A DNA stretch of 64,000 nucleotides from Mercurialis annua (Eukaryota; Streptophyta; Magnoliopsida; Malpighiales; Euphorbiaceae), in assembly GCF_937616625.2 (NCBI RefSeq), contig NC_065575.1, positions 22,182,001 through 22,246,000 of the forward strand. The letters are read 5' to 3'. Within the stretch, counting starts at the first letter, position 1, and every line of letters starts with the position of its first letter. Position numbers and translations under genes: made by a program. Shown piece by piece: positions 47,878-61,011 of the stretch. The notes under the pieces are model-generated. The model saw only the letters and a list, made by a program, of their open reading frames with translations. It searched no databases and was not told the origin of the DNA.

Positions 47878-48522
47878 ATTGTTCATCTCTTATCAATTCA
47901 TATATGTATATTTGGCTAATTGTTCATTTTAATCCTTTAACTCTTTAACTTAAACCATTTCTCTTTTAAACTTTCTAATTTAACCAAATGGTTAAATTAT
48001 CCTTTTAACTCACTTTCCTACGTATTATTTATATTCCAATAAATAATACTAACCCAATATTATCATTTTCCGTCAATAATCCTTTAATTGCTATTCTCGA
48101 GGCTTAATTGGCTAATTTACACTTTAGCCCTTAAACTTCTCAAAAGTTACAATTTAGCCCAAACGCATCCGCGTCCAAATTTTAAAAGGTCTCTGATTGA
48201 TCCGAAACTTTTACCACATATACTATAAAATATTTCGCGGACCTTGGCGAAATAATTTCCATTTTAAGTCGTAGTGGCTAAATTACCACTTTAGTCCCTG
48301 TACCTTATTTCGAGCTTTTCTTAACATTTTTCCTTATAATTCCAATTCTAACTTTAGAATTAAAATATAATATTAAATTCCGCATAATTACTTTCCCAAA
48401 ACCGCCCTACCAAAAGCTTATTCACTTTAATTTCTTGAAAATTATTTCCAATATCGCCACCCTGGCTAATCAGGACTGAACACATTGTCCAATTAAATAC
48501 TTAAATATTTTGGGGTATTACA

Positions 48523-48558
48523 TTCTTCCCCCCTTATAAAAATTCGTCCTCAAATTTT
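48523..48558 (-). promoter_or_regulatory. Element D polypurine tract and upstream stem-loop
   Basis: In sense the tract AAGGGGGGAAGAA abuts the 3' LTR. The stem-loop has one mismatch: AAAATTTG, loop AGGA, CGAATTTT. Confidence 0.88.
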
Positions 48559-51500
48559 CATATACTTTTCTTACTTACTTTAATCCCTCTTTTTACATCT
48601 AGAATTGTATTCATAGTAGGAATACCATGATCGTCTTTTAATGCTGGTCAGCGCAAGGAATCGTCATTCCAATTTCTGTACTTCTTGCACCTTGATGTCA
48701 GTTATCACTGACAACCTCACTTTTGATTTTTATCTTTTTGAACTTTTAGTTTCTTACTGCAATCCAATGGCAGTTCGTCTTAATGACGTCTTATTACTAA
48801 AGACGATAATCTTTGTCATTCAACATCTCCCTTTTATGACGACATTAGTCGTATTCATATGTATCTACGATTCGCCGTTCTTAATTCTTTACTTTTATAG
48901 TCTCTTCCATATGGCCGTCATCACGGTCTGATTCTTATTTGTCACTATGTTGGGATCTTTATCCCATTATCCACTATTCTCTTTTTGTCTCGTCACTTTA
49001 CTTCTCGTATGAAGATTCTTTTGTTATCGTCGTTAATCATGGCTATCCATGAGGTGAATCCTCAGAACATATCCTTATGAGGTCTTCACTATTCTTGTAA
49101 AGCATGCTTAACCTTCTTCTTGCATCTTAATATCTCGTATACCTCTTTATTCGTTTGCATATCCATTGATCTATTTGCTTTTTCTTAAGCATGACGTACT
49201 ATTCTTTGAAATTCCTCGTCTCTTCTTATCTCACGTCGATCTGTTTCATCAATCTGGTCTTCAACCAGATAGGATTGTCATATAAGTCGCTGAATTCTTA
49301 TTTTAATAAGACAGCGTGTGACTAATGCCCATGCAAGCTTCCTTTGCTTCTAATCCTTAAGTGAAGATCTTAATCCCTTTTTAATCATATACTTACATCT
49401 GAAGGTCCTCTGATGACGTTGTTACTTACTCCGTCTTTGATCTTTTTATTCATCATTCTTTCTTGTTTTCCTTCTCAGCGCACCTTGTACATCGTGTAAT
49501 ACTTGCTTTTAATATCCACAACATCAATCATTAATTGAGAGTTGTGGCCTTCTTCATCTGAATTTCCCGACGTAGTGCGTTCTTAATTGTATATATATCA
49601 TCTTATCGTATTTGTATTATCATCATGGCCGTCTGTAAAGCCGATCATATGCGGGTATTACCTCTATCGCATCTCGTATTCCTGATATTTCTTGTTTCGG
49701 CACTCTGAACGTCGATTACCAATTTAATAATGGGTCGCAATTCTTTTGCCTGAATTATCGACGTAGTGCATTCTCCATTACTTACATATCGTCCTATTGT
49801 ACCCTTACTGACATCTTAACTGTCAGTGGACCCATTCATATGACTCTATCATCTTTATCCCCTTTTTATTTATATGCGTTGACGACTACATAGAATTTAA
49901 TTCATATAATCCTCTCGTCATCTTTCCACGTGAATTTCTCTTTTTCATTTTTCAATAACTCTTATCAAGTTCTTTGCGATATACGCAGGTTATCCGTACT
50001 TTACTTATCTCTGTTTACTTTAACAAATTTTTTATTATCCACAATCTACTTTTGCGTCTTTATACTTTATCATATATGTCATGTACCTTTGGCAATCTCT
50101 TGACCGTACGCAGGAAGTCGGTGGAATATTGTTCCACTGGTAGTATTCCTTGTGGAAATGAGCGCATTCGCCTTCTATTCCGATCCAGAGCCACTTATGT
50201 CCAACCGTTGGCTATCTCTGCATCCTTCCTCAAATTGCGACATTTCCGTACATTGGACCAGAAATACTCGCTTTGGTACTTCTCGACATCGAGCTCGTCT
50301 GATAACTTTTATTTTAATGACCAATGGCCTTCATTAGACATTCTTTATCTAATGATACTTTACTGTATCCTGATTTTTATTCTTTGCGTTGTTATACTTC
50401 TATATCGTTAGCCATCTTGTGGTTCTTGAATTCTCTTGATTCGATCCTTCATACAGTTTATTAATCCCGAAGTGTATCAAGTTTAACTAATTAAACTTTA
50501 TTATCCTCTTAACTATCATTTTTAATGGATACTATACTTCTTTCTGTATACATCCTTAACAACTCGTTCTACGTTGGTCTATGAACCCGTAGATAACTTA
50601 TACTTGGAGTTATCAAAGTAATGTCTTTAAATTTCTATAATAACTCTTCTTCCTCGAAGTCCTCTTCCTGAGGATCTTTTTCTAGGAATGTATCAAACAA
50701 GTTTAATCATGTCTAACACATCTTAATCCTTCAAGGATCATAATCAATCTTCTACATCTATCACATTATGCACTTTACTTTTCATTTGATCTACTTTGAA
50801 GTTCAAGGTTTAACACTTCACAAACATTCATTACGTCTGTACCTTTCTCAGCCTATTATTTCGCTTCATAATTGATACCTTGAGGTGGAAGTTTCAACTC
50901 TCAATCCACCAATTGCAGTTCTTGTTGTTTATCTCTCGATCTTTCTTACCATATACTTCCATTATTCATTTTCATCATCTCTTGATCTAAGTACCTTGAT
51001 CTTTCCCGATTATCCTTAACCGGAACTAATAGTCGAAAGAATTCTCCAAATCGGGTCATAAACTTAGTTCATGTTATTTGATCTATCACTGCATTAATTG
51101 CTTATCGAAACTAATCATGGGTTGAACCTTTCATCGACATCTTTATCGACATTACTGTTTGTCCGTCATCCGCTCAATGTGTACGAGCATCTTACTTTAC
51201 TTTCCTAGTGGATTTAGCATACCACTTGATCCGTCAAACTCTTTTAGTCTTAACTTAAGCATACAAACATCAAATCTCTATAGGTGTTCCTTTCTTCACG
51301 TTGATACTATCTTTATATCCATCATCCTATCATTGGCACACAATTCCTTATATCGGTTGCTTTTACGGCCAACTGATTTATAATGACGTGGGGTTACTGC
51401 GGCACTCCCGATGCCTGTACATTCCCACTTTATCTTGTTAGGTTCCTATTGACCTTCATCGTATTTCTGGCCTTTGCAGGCCAATTAGACTAGGTTGCAT

Positions 51501-52910
51501 TCGCTTCTGTTACTTCGATCTTCTTCTCGCACCTCATATACTTGCTGTGCAACAGCACGCGTTCGCCCAGTTCTTTGTTCATAGTATGGCGATTATAAAG
51601 AATATTAATGAATTCCTTAAATATATCATTTACTATTCATCACAAATACTCGATGTCCACGTAAGTTGGACTCTAGGGACGTCTCCTTCCTTTAAGCCTT
51701 CTATGATTACGTCTCTTATTGGAAGTCTTCTGAGTGTTCTGACTCATCGTAGACTAGCCAATTGCCAAAACATATACTTGCGTTGTATATGTTAAACGCA
51801 TATTACTATCGTAACTATAAGCATCTATGTTGACCGGATTCAAGAAAATCAGTGTCCCCTAGATTTTCTTGATTACGTAACGCATCTTAAGTCTTGCGAG
51901 TATTCCGCTCACATGGACTTAATCAAACATCATCAGGATCAAATCACATCATACATGTTCTATACATTATTAATCGAACACATATATCATTCTAACTGTG
52001 TCCTAGCCTTTTTAGTCAAGGCTAAGTTTATTAACTAGAGACACAAATCCTATGTTCTCACAATTATACTTATTCATTCGCCTCGTGGCCTTGATTGTAG
52101 CTTGCTCGCGAGCACTTCACTTCCGTCACAGAGTTCTGGTCTAGGTATACTCACACTAAAAACAAAACTCTTGAAAACTCTTTCAAATAAAATGACTCAT
52201 TTGAAAATTTTCATTTAAATCTTAGCAAAATTGTGCACTAGGGTGATGACGTCTCTCATCCCCAAAGAGTTGCCACATCTCACCTCTTCGTTTGAACATA
52301 ATGCATATGATGCATGTCCTATTAATGCATGTACTGATGTATGTAGTGATGCATTTCTATCAATGTCGTGGCAATTATCAATGGCTATTACGGGTCTAGG
52401 CACAATTATGCTTTCAGAATCGTTAAACAAATAACTTTTAAAAGTTATAAACTTTACGTTTTGTAAGTTCTCTAGACCTTTAAACTCTGTACCTGGAAAG
52501 TTCTTCAACTTCTGAAACTTTCCATTCCTTCTTCTCACTCTTTCTAAAATTTCGATCGATCAAATCCAATAACATCGCTCATGCTATCTGGTGCTAAGCA
52601 CACATGTATATATAACATCAAATCGCAATCATAACAATAGTATTCTATTTATAGGAGGCAATACCTCTCCTAAAAGCTTCATCTCAAAAAGCATATCATG
52701 TATGCCTGTCTCATCGAAACAACATATACGTATATACCTCATATATACGTGTCACAAAACAAATAAGCATTTCACAAATCAATCTGTCATACCGATCACA
52801 AAGTAAATCACACTAACAACTTGGATCAGACAAACCTCAACTCTAAAGCTGCAGTAGTTCCTAGGTTACTTAACTGACAAACACATCTTAGCAGAGGTAA
52901 CTGGACCAAC
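48559..52910 (-). other. Element D non-coding interior
   Basis: Homologous to the element A interior, with scattered substitutions and several indels. No retroviral protein motif is visible. It contains the sequence 50847-51010 absent from A and lacks the A segment corresponding to about 20600-20900. The open frame at 49974-50411 (plus) is not kept in A and is probably chance. Confidence 0.85.
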
Positions 52911-52927
52911 TGCTCTGATACCACAAT
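52080..52927 (-). promoter_or_regulatory. Conserved leader region of element D
   Basis: Counterpart of 23390-24234. It has the four ATGCAT hexamers (52301, 52310, 52325, 52349) and the same near-identity to A except for a divergent patch near 52556-52645. The open frame 52215-52538 (minus) shares its last 99 residues with the A frame but has a different start because of a 1-bp length change in an A run. Confidence 0.55.
52911..52923 (-). promoter_or_regulatory. Primer binding site for initiator tRNA-Met (element D)
   Basis: Sense TGGTATCAGAGCA, four bases from the 5' LTR, as in element A. Confidence 0.95.
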
Positions 52928-55405
52928 TGTCACGACCCAAATTATTGAGCCGAGACCGGCGCTAGGGAATGGGAGTGGTAGCTCCGAAACCCGTAGCAAG
53001 CCTAAAACCACTAATAATTTTTCCCAATTAATAGTATAATATATGATATATATATTAAAACATTTTCGGAAGAACTCTTTTTAAATAATACACTTATAGA
53101 TATTAAAGTATTATATCAGAGTCTACAATATAAAATATCATTTGAAGTTAAAGCGTCTATCTAATACTAACAACTACTGACTACTGCAGCTCTAAGAACT
53201 CATACTTGTGCAAGTCCAATGACTTCTGGCACAGTGGAGCTGGTTTGTCTGATCCGACTCTGTCTACCTGCAAACATCAGAGTGAGGGGTCAGTATTTGG
53301 GAAAATACTGAGTGAGTTTGCAAGTTACTTATAGTATTATCAAAATATAGCGTCACACAATTAATACATATATAATTTTATGATATAAGCAAACATTATT
53401 AATTTCAAAAGTGTGAGTCCAACTCACTAGATACGGGGACTTCCAGACTACACCGTAGCCGAGTTCTCACTCGTATCGAAATCATAAAGTGTGATTCCAA
53501 CTCACTGGTGGCCCAGCCACTGGTGGGCCCAGCCCACTAGATACGGGGACTTCCAGACTACACCGTAGCCGAGTTCACTCTCGTATCAAATTCATAATAT
53601 ATTATGCATAGACATATATTAATTCTTAATCATAAAGTCAAGTACTCTAGACTGACTCACCAATGATCATGTAGCCTATTGACACCCAATAGGTAGTTGG
53701 TCTCTTCGGACCGCACATTAGACACTTATTTCCAAAACAACGAATACAACAACATTCATATAATCAAATCTATCAAACAAATAGATACGAGATATTTAAT
53801 ATCAATATTCATAATATAAGAAAATAACTTTCATAATAATACGCAAAAGTAAATTGCCACTCACCGTGACCGCTTTCCGGATAATAATAATATAAAGATC
53901 CCATAAACTTTATGCGTCGTTTGATCACATAGCTATTCCAGCTCATCGGCCTGGTAGCTCGTTGATACCTCACTTACTTAATCAAGTTACCTGTACGTTT
54001 AATCCATAAACGTAGGCTTAGTATCAAAACCCTAAGTTATAATCTTAGGTTAATATAATCGTATTTCAAATACGATTCTTAACTTTGATAGTATTCTAAT
54101 ACTTACTCGAGACATTCGTCATATCTCTTATTCCTTAATTCTTAAACTTAGGTTCCTTATATCTCGGAACCTTAATCGAACTCATTATGTTCGATATCCA
54201 AATTTCTTGTTTTCGGGGTCCGTGATACATTTTTAATGTCCGACTTACTTAAAGTCGGAAAACAGGGTCATAGCGGGGTGAAAATATCATATAGGTGCTT
54301 CATGTAAACTATGCGTCCGCATAGTCTACTTGCGCGCCCGCGCAAGTTTGTTACGCGCCCGCGTAACATTGTTACGCGCCCGCGTAACTATGTTACGCGC
54401 CCGCGTAACTTTGTTACGCGCCCGCGTAACACTCGTTCTTGGCCATTCCGACGTGCTTCCGGCGTGAAAACGTTCCAAACACATCCGAAACGCTTAATCT
54501 AAGCTCAAAACACTATAATCCAATTCTAATATCGATTAAAACGATATAATCGTTTCGTGGCCTAAAACTTTGAATCGATATAACTTAAAATATATCCGTT
54601 TAAACGGTAAAACGACAAGCTTACCGCGATTCGCCTCTGGAATACGATCAATTCGAGCTATTAAACGTCGGAAACGGACGAGAAACGGAGATCGAGCGAC
54701 GGATCGTAATCGTTCGTCATTTCCTTCGCTTCTCACTGCTCCTCTCATTTCCCTTTCTGGATTGTTCATCTCTTATCAATTCATATATGTATATTTGGCT
54801 AATTGTTCATTTTAATCCTTTAACTCTTTAACTTAAACCATTTCTCTTTTAAACTTTCTAATTTAACCAAATGGTTAAATTATCCTTTTAACTCACTTTC
54901 CTACGTATTATTTATATTCCAATAAATAATACTAACCCAATATTATCATTTTCCGTCAATAATCCTTTAATTGCTATTCTCGAGGCTTAATTGGCTAATT
55001 TACACTTTAGCCCTTAAACTTCTCAAAAGTTACAATTTAGCCCAAATGCATCAGCGTCCAAATTTTAAAAGGTCTCTGATTGATCCGAAACTTTTACCAC
55101 ATATACTATAAAATATTTCGCGGACCTTGGCGAAATAATTTCCATTTTAAGTCGTAGTGGCTAAATTACCACTTTAGTCCCTGTACCTTATTTCGACCTT
55201 TTCTTAACATTTTTCCTTCTAATTCCAATTCTAACTTTAGAATTGAAATATAATATTAAATTCCGCATAATTACTTTCCCAAAACCGCCCTACCAAAAGC
55301 ATATTCACTTTAATTTCTTGAAAATTATTTCCAATATCGCCACCCTGGCTAATCAGGACTGAACACATTGTCCAATTAAATACTTAAATATTTTGGGGTA
55401 TTACA
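52928..55405 (-). repeat. Element D 5' LTR (right copy)
   Basis: 2478 bp, with standard ends. It lacks the MITE, giving the empty-site sequence, and has fewer palindrome units than the left copy. It also has a shorter stretch near 53780, where about 30 bp present in the left LTR are missing. Confidence 0.95.
54308..54430 (-). repeat. CpG palindrome cluster, element D right LTR
   Basis: ACTATGCG-TC-CGCATAGT, one CTTGCGCG unit and four GTTACGCG units with spacers TTT, ATT, TAT, TTT. There are three fewer GTTACGCG units than in the partner LTR. Confidence 0.93.
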
Positions 55406-58013
55406 AAACGTTATGAAACAAAACCAAACGTTTCACCTTCTTAGAGATTTAAGCCAACCGTTTAAAACGTTACGAAACAAATTCAAACATTTGTTAATGT
55501 TTCACCTACTTAGCGATTAAAGCCAAACGTTTACAATCGTTACGAAATAAATCCAAACGTTTCACCTTTTTAGCGATTTTAGCCAAATATTTAAAACGTT
55601 ACAAAACCAATCCAAACGTTTAAAACGTTACGAAACCGATCTAAACGTTTAAAACGTTACGAAACAAATCCAAACGTTTCACCTTTTTAGTAATTTAAGT
55701 CAAACGTTTACAAACGATACAAAACAAATCCAAACGTTTACAAACGTTACGAAACAAATCCAAACGTTTCACCTTTTTAGCAATTTAAGAAAAACGTTAA
55801 AAACGTTACAAAATAAATCCAAACGTTTCGAAACAAATCCAAACGTTTCACCTTTTTTGCAATTTAAGCAAAACGTTTACACACATTACGAAACAAATCA
55901 TGACTTTTCACCTTTTAATGATTTAAGCCAAAAGTTTAAAACGTTACAAAACCAATCCAAACGTTTACAAACATTACGAAACAAAACCAAACGATTCACC
56001 TTTTTAGCGATTTAAGCCAAAGGTTTAAAACGTTAAGAAACAAATTCAAACATTCACATTTTTAGCAACTTAAGCCAAACGTTTACAAACGTTACGAAAC
56101 AAAACTAAACGTTTCCCCTTTTTAGCGATTTAAGCCAAATGTTAATAAACATTACGAAACAAATCCAAACGCTTCATATTTTTTATGATTTAAGCCAAAC
56201 GTTATGAAACAAATTTAAACGTTACACATTTTTTGCGATTTAAGCCAAATGTTTACAAACGTTACGAATCAAATCCAAACGTCTCATCATTTTAGCGATT
56301 TAAGCCAAAATTTTAAAACGATACAAAACCAATCCAAATGTTTAAAACATTACGAAACCAATCCAAATGTTTCACTTTTTTAGCTATTTAAGCCAAACGC
56401 TACGAAACAAACCCAAACATTTAACCTTTTTAGCGATTTAAGACAAACATTTAAACGTTACGACACCCATCTAAACGTTTAAAATGTTACGAATAAATCC
56501 AAACGTTTCATATTTTTATCGATTTAAGCCAAACATTTACAAACGTCATGAATCAAAACTAAACGTTTTACCTTTTTAGCGATTTAAGCAAAACGTTTAC
56601 AAACATTACGAAACAAAACCAAACACTTCACGTTTTTATCGTTTCACCTTTTGGCAATTTAAGACAAATGTTTAAAACGTTAAGAAACCAAACTAATGTT
56701 TAAAACCTTACGAAACAAATACAAACGTTTCACCTTTTTAGCGATTTAAGCCTAACGTTTACAAACATTACGAAACAAATCCAAACGTTTCACGTTTTTA
56801 GTGATTTAAGCCAAACATTTACAAATATTACGAAACAAATCCAAACGTTCCACCTTTTTAGTGATTTAAGCCAAACAAAATAAATCCAAACGTTTAAAAT
56901 GTTAGAAAACAAATCCAAACATTTTAAACCTTTTTAGCAATTTAATCCAAACGTTTACAAACGTTACGAAACAAATCCAAATGTTTCACATTTATAGCCA
57001 TTTAAGCCAAACGTTTTAAAACGTTACGAAACAAATCCAAACATTTCACCTTTTTTAGATTTAAGCCAAACAAAACCAATCCAATCAATTAAAACGTTTG
57101 GAAACAAATCCAAAGGTTTTAAACCTTTTGCTATTTAAGCCAAACGTTAAAAAATCAATCCAAACGTTTAAAACGTTATAGAATAAATCCAAACATTTAA
57201 CCTTGGCTTAAATTGCTAAAAAGGTGAAACGTTTTGATTTGTTTCGTAACGTTTGTAAACATTTGGTTTTGTTTCGCAACGTTTCACCTTTCAGCGATTT
57301 AAGCCAAACGTTTACAAAACGTTGACAAACGTTACGAAACAAATCCAAACGATTAAATTGTTATGAAACAAATCGAAACGTTTACAAACAAATCCAAACG
57401 TTTCACCTTCAAACGTTACGAAACAAAACCAAATGTTTCACCTTTTTAGCGATTTATGCCAAACGTTTACAAACGTTACGAAACAAATCCAAATGTTTCA
57501 TATTTTTAGCGATTTAAGCCAAACGTTTACAAATGTTCACAAACGTTAGGAAACAAAACCAAACGTTTAAACGTTACGAAACAATCCAAATGTTTAAAAT
57601 GTTGCGAAACAAATCCAAAGGTGTAAAATGTTACGAAACAAATCAAAACGTTACGAAACAAATCAAAACGTTTAAAACGTTCACCTTATTAGCGATTTAA
57701 GCCAAACATTTACAAACTTTACGAAACAAAACCAAACGTTTCATCTCTTTAGCAATTTAAGCGAAACGTTTCACCTTTTTATCGATTTAAGCCAAACATT
57801 TACAAACGTTACGATGCCAATCCAAACGTTTAAAACGTTACGAAACAAATCCAATCATTTCACCTTTTTAGCGATTTAAGCCAAACGTTTACAAACGTTA
57901 CAAAACCAATCCAAAGGTTTATAACGTTACAAAACAAATCCAAATGTTTCACATTTTTAGTGATTTAAGCCAAACGTTTACAAATGTTACGAAACAAATC
58001 CAATCGTTTTACC
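55406..58013. repeat. 60-bp tandem satellite, block 5
   Basis: Plus-oriented and more irregular than other blocks, with many partial units (for example around 56860-57200 and 57540-57700). It contains the short inverted piece at 57203-57280. No other feature is seen. Confidence 0.93.
57203..57280 (-). repeat. Inverted satellite segment 4 (about one monomer)
   Basis: TTGGCTTAAATTGCTAAAAA through TTTCGTAACGTTTGTAAAC reads in reverse, flanked on both sides by forward monomers. It is little more than one unit long. Confidence 0.85.
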
Positions 58014-61011
58014 TTTCACAACCTAATTTCATGGATTGCGACCGGTGCTAGGGTATGGGTACGGTCGTACTAAAACTCGTAACAAGCCTCGCGGAAAATA
58101 ATCAAACATATAAACCAGCAGAAACAATGCTCGGGGGTAACCGAGACTCCAACCTAAGTCTAGCAATTTATATCATAGTTCTAATATATTCAACTTAAAT
58201 ATCTGAAATGCTCAGCTGAACCGAGTCTAAACAGCATGCCTTATATATAATGAGATAGATCCAGAGTATACATGCCAAAGGTAATAATAAAACAATCATA
58301 CCAATCCAACAATACAAAGTACGATAATCAAAATAAATACTAGTTTTACTGCCTTCTAAGAGTTTAAAACAATAGACTAGTTTTATTGACATAAAAACCT
58401 CCAAGAATTAAGAATTGGAGATGACCAAGCTTTCAAATCATAAATATGGAAAAATTGGAAAAACAACGGGGTCAGATATACTGAGATGAGTTCATAATGC
58501 AATTTACATTTATTTAGTTTAAAACCTTTAAAGCAAATCCTTTTATACTATTATACTTAAAATTATGGAAATACGGTATTGAATTGGTACCAGCGTAAGT
58601 TGACGTATCATACTAAACCCAGAGTGGATGGAAAAAAATCCTCGTCAAATACCAGCATAAGCAAGACATTAGTATGTCGATCCTAGAGTACTTACCGGTG
58701 CACACAGTCTCGATACTAGCCTATCGAGTAGCTCGCTCCAATCCAAATCCATAATCGATAAAAAAAAATTGAAAACAGTTTATATACTAAAATAATTGTG
58801 GTACTTAATAAAGCGGTAAATAACACTACAAACTCACTGCTTGCTTATCCACGTGAAACTTTGACAAACAGCTAACCCTGGTCCGACTCCAGAGTGCGAG
58901 TAGTCGAAGAGTCTAATAATTAAATAATAAGTTAAAATCACTCCAACCCCTAACTCCAAGAATACTAAACACCACGTAGGACTAGCACAATTAATAAGAC
59001 AGATAAAAGTCACACAGAGAACACAATTCTCAAATAAATTATAATGCCGTAAAGCAATCAAGTCTATTGAGTTCACACTTTAAAATCATGTCCTAAATAT
59101 TATTTAAATAATATTAAAATAATAATTAAAATTAATTCCTCAAATAGTGGGTTAGCCGAGTTTCTAAAATTACCAAGCAAAACCCACATGTCGGGCGACC
59201 CAAGTCTAACCCGACCCAACCAATAATTCAGAATCATAAACCACGATTTATAAGTATAATTTAATAAAAATATTGATTAAATATGAAAATTAACTCAATA
59301 GCTTGAAAACTAAGTAATTAATAATTACCGGAAAAAATACCTCATTAAAATAATTCAATAAATGAATAATTGTTAAATTAAAAAAATTTTCACATTGGCA
59401 CACTAAGTCAAAATCTCAAAATAATAATTTAAATAATAATGTCCACTTTGTCATTTATAATAATAATAATAATTAATTTAATTATAAATGAATCAAAATT
59501 CTTTTTAGATTTTTAAAAACAATATTACCAAATTGTCAAAATTTCAATTTAAAATGAAATCCCTAAGTTAATAATTAAAAATAATTTATCAATTGATAAA
59601 ATTCAACTTAAGGAATCAATAGGTTTTAAGCAAAACAATTCAACAACCTAAAAGAACCTTTAGCCAATAAAAACTCAATTCAACCAATCAACATTTGACA
59701 CCTCATCGTCTTCATCATAAGAACAACCCAAGTAATCAAACTCAACATCAACATTACGCAGAAACAAAAAACGAAACTTAGGCTTTCACCAATCATCAAT
59801 TCATTAACAAGTAACACAATGAATCAAGGACAACAATCAAGAGGGTACTGCAATTCAAGATAATAAAGAGTTCAATCCTTCTTAAATAACAACATGGCAG
59901 ATAGTAAGAAACCGAGAAACAAATCAAAATAATAACAACGAAATCGAGAAACGAATCACAAATGAGATTGATCAAATAACCACGGACATTCCCAGAGATT
60001 TATAATCATCAAACTAACAGAATCATAGCCCAAGGAACAAAAGAATTCGGCCGTAAGAAACTTATGTTTCACAGTTAAAAATAAAGGAATACGATAAGAC
60101 GACGGGGTTTGAAACGAGATTGTTTACATACCGTTCTGCAAAATCAAGATTGGGAATAATAGAGTCGTGAATCTACTCTCGCTGGGACAAAAAAGAACTG
60201 AGTTCGATCTAGAAATGGCTGCGAACGGATCGAAAAACGACGGTATCATTTTAGAAATCAAAACAGCGAAATACGTTGAAAACGGTAAACGACGGCGGCT
60301 ATAACAGAAAGGATAACGTACTGTTTTACGGAACAAATCTCGGTCTCGAAGATAAATGAGTCTACAATCGCTAGAAAGAATTAGAACACAATTTGTTTCT
60401 GAAAAGCATGTGAAAAACGGTAAAGAATGGAAATAGCGCAAAAAAGGAAAACTGAAAATCAAGAACAAGACTTACCTATTTTCAGCAAGGTTTTGAGAGG
60501 GGATTGCAGCGATTTTCTTCAAGGAAAACTAGAGGAAAGTGACGGCTAGGGTTGATGGAAGTGTAGAGGAGATTTAGGTTTAGAAAAACGATTTCAATAA
60601 GGAACGAATTTAGGTTAGAAACGTGATAGAATAAGGAGGAGAATCAAGGGCCAAGTTGAGCCCTGATGGCACCACGCTGGTTTTGAACGAGACCAGAAAA
60701 TTTAGCTGAGGTCTCGTTCGAGACCTTGCCGGTCTCAAACGAGACTAGCTGAAAACTTGTGAGGTCATGTTCGAGACCGCATGGTCTCAAATGGGAGCAT
60801 CGTGAAATTTCAGATCTCCTTGTGAGACCTGAGATTTTCACACGTGGTTCAACCAGTTGGCTGAACGACAAACCAAAAGAACCAAAGACCAAACCAAAAA
60901 TCTAACTGAACCACGAACCAAACATCAAATCAAACCACCAACCCAAAAACGACTCGAATTAATACCGGAAACCCATCAAAAAAAAATTCAAAAATTATAT
61001 GGGTTATTGCA
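58014..61011 (-). repeat. Old solo LTR related to element B LTR
   Basis: 2998 bp in satellite with no internal domain. The ends are decayed forms of the family termini (plus strand TTTCACAACC at the left, GGGTTATTGCA at the right). The flanks TTACC (58009-58013) and TCACC (61012-61016) look like a target duplication with one change. Matches to the B LTR include the CGACCGGTGCTAGGGTATGG end, and the stretch AACGGGGTCAGATATACTGA at about 58464 with the region after it. A 5' splice-site-like AATAGGTAAG is at 60475 in sense; the B-type 3' splice site is changed to CAT. The solo state implies recombination between two former LTRs. Confidence 0.85.
60685..60830 (-). repeat. GGTCTC/GAGACC palindrome cluster in the solo LTR
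   Basis: Repeated GGTCTC and GAGACC arms, for example GGTCTCGTTCGAGACC at 60710-60725 and GGTCTCAAACGAGAC just after. At least five arm pairs, some decayed. It lies about 180-330 bp from the sense start of the LTR. Confidence 0.88.

Larger units (their letters stand above)
45601..48522 (-). repeat. Element D 3' LTR (left copy), carrying a MITE
   Basis: Ends TGTCACGACCC and GGGGTATTACA as in element A. Compared with A it has an extra GTACTCTAGACTGACTCACC near 46311, a longer palindrome cluster, and a different segment around the promoter-proximal leader. It is interrupted by the MITE at 47540-47877. Confidence 0.94.
45601..55405 (-). mobile_element. Element D: second copy of the element A LARD family
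   Basis: 9805 bp in minus orientation, flanked by AAACG (45596-45600 and 55406-55410), inserted in satellite. Sense order: 5' LTR 52928-55405, primer site 52911-52923, non-coding interior, polypurine tract, 3' LTR 45601-48522. The LTR length difference (2478 against 2922 bp) is mostly explained by a MITE (338 bp plus its 10-bp TSD) and extra palindrome units in the left LTR. No coding capacity is visible. Confidence 0.94.

Noticed and set aside
58195..60468. Minus-strand frames (69-114 codons) in the solo LTR
   Set aside because: The region aligns with LTR sequence of element B and the right-end LTR, where these frames are not kept.
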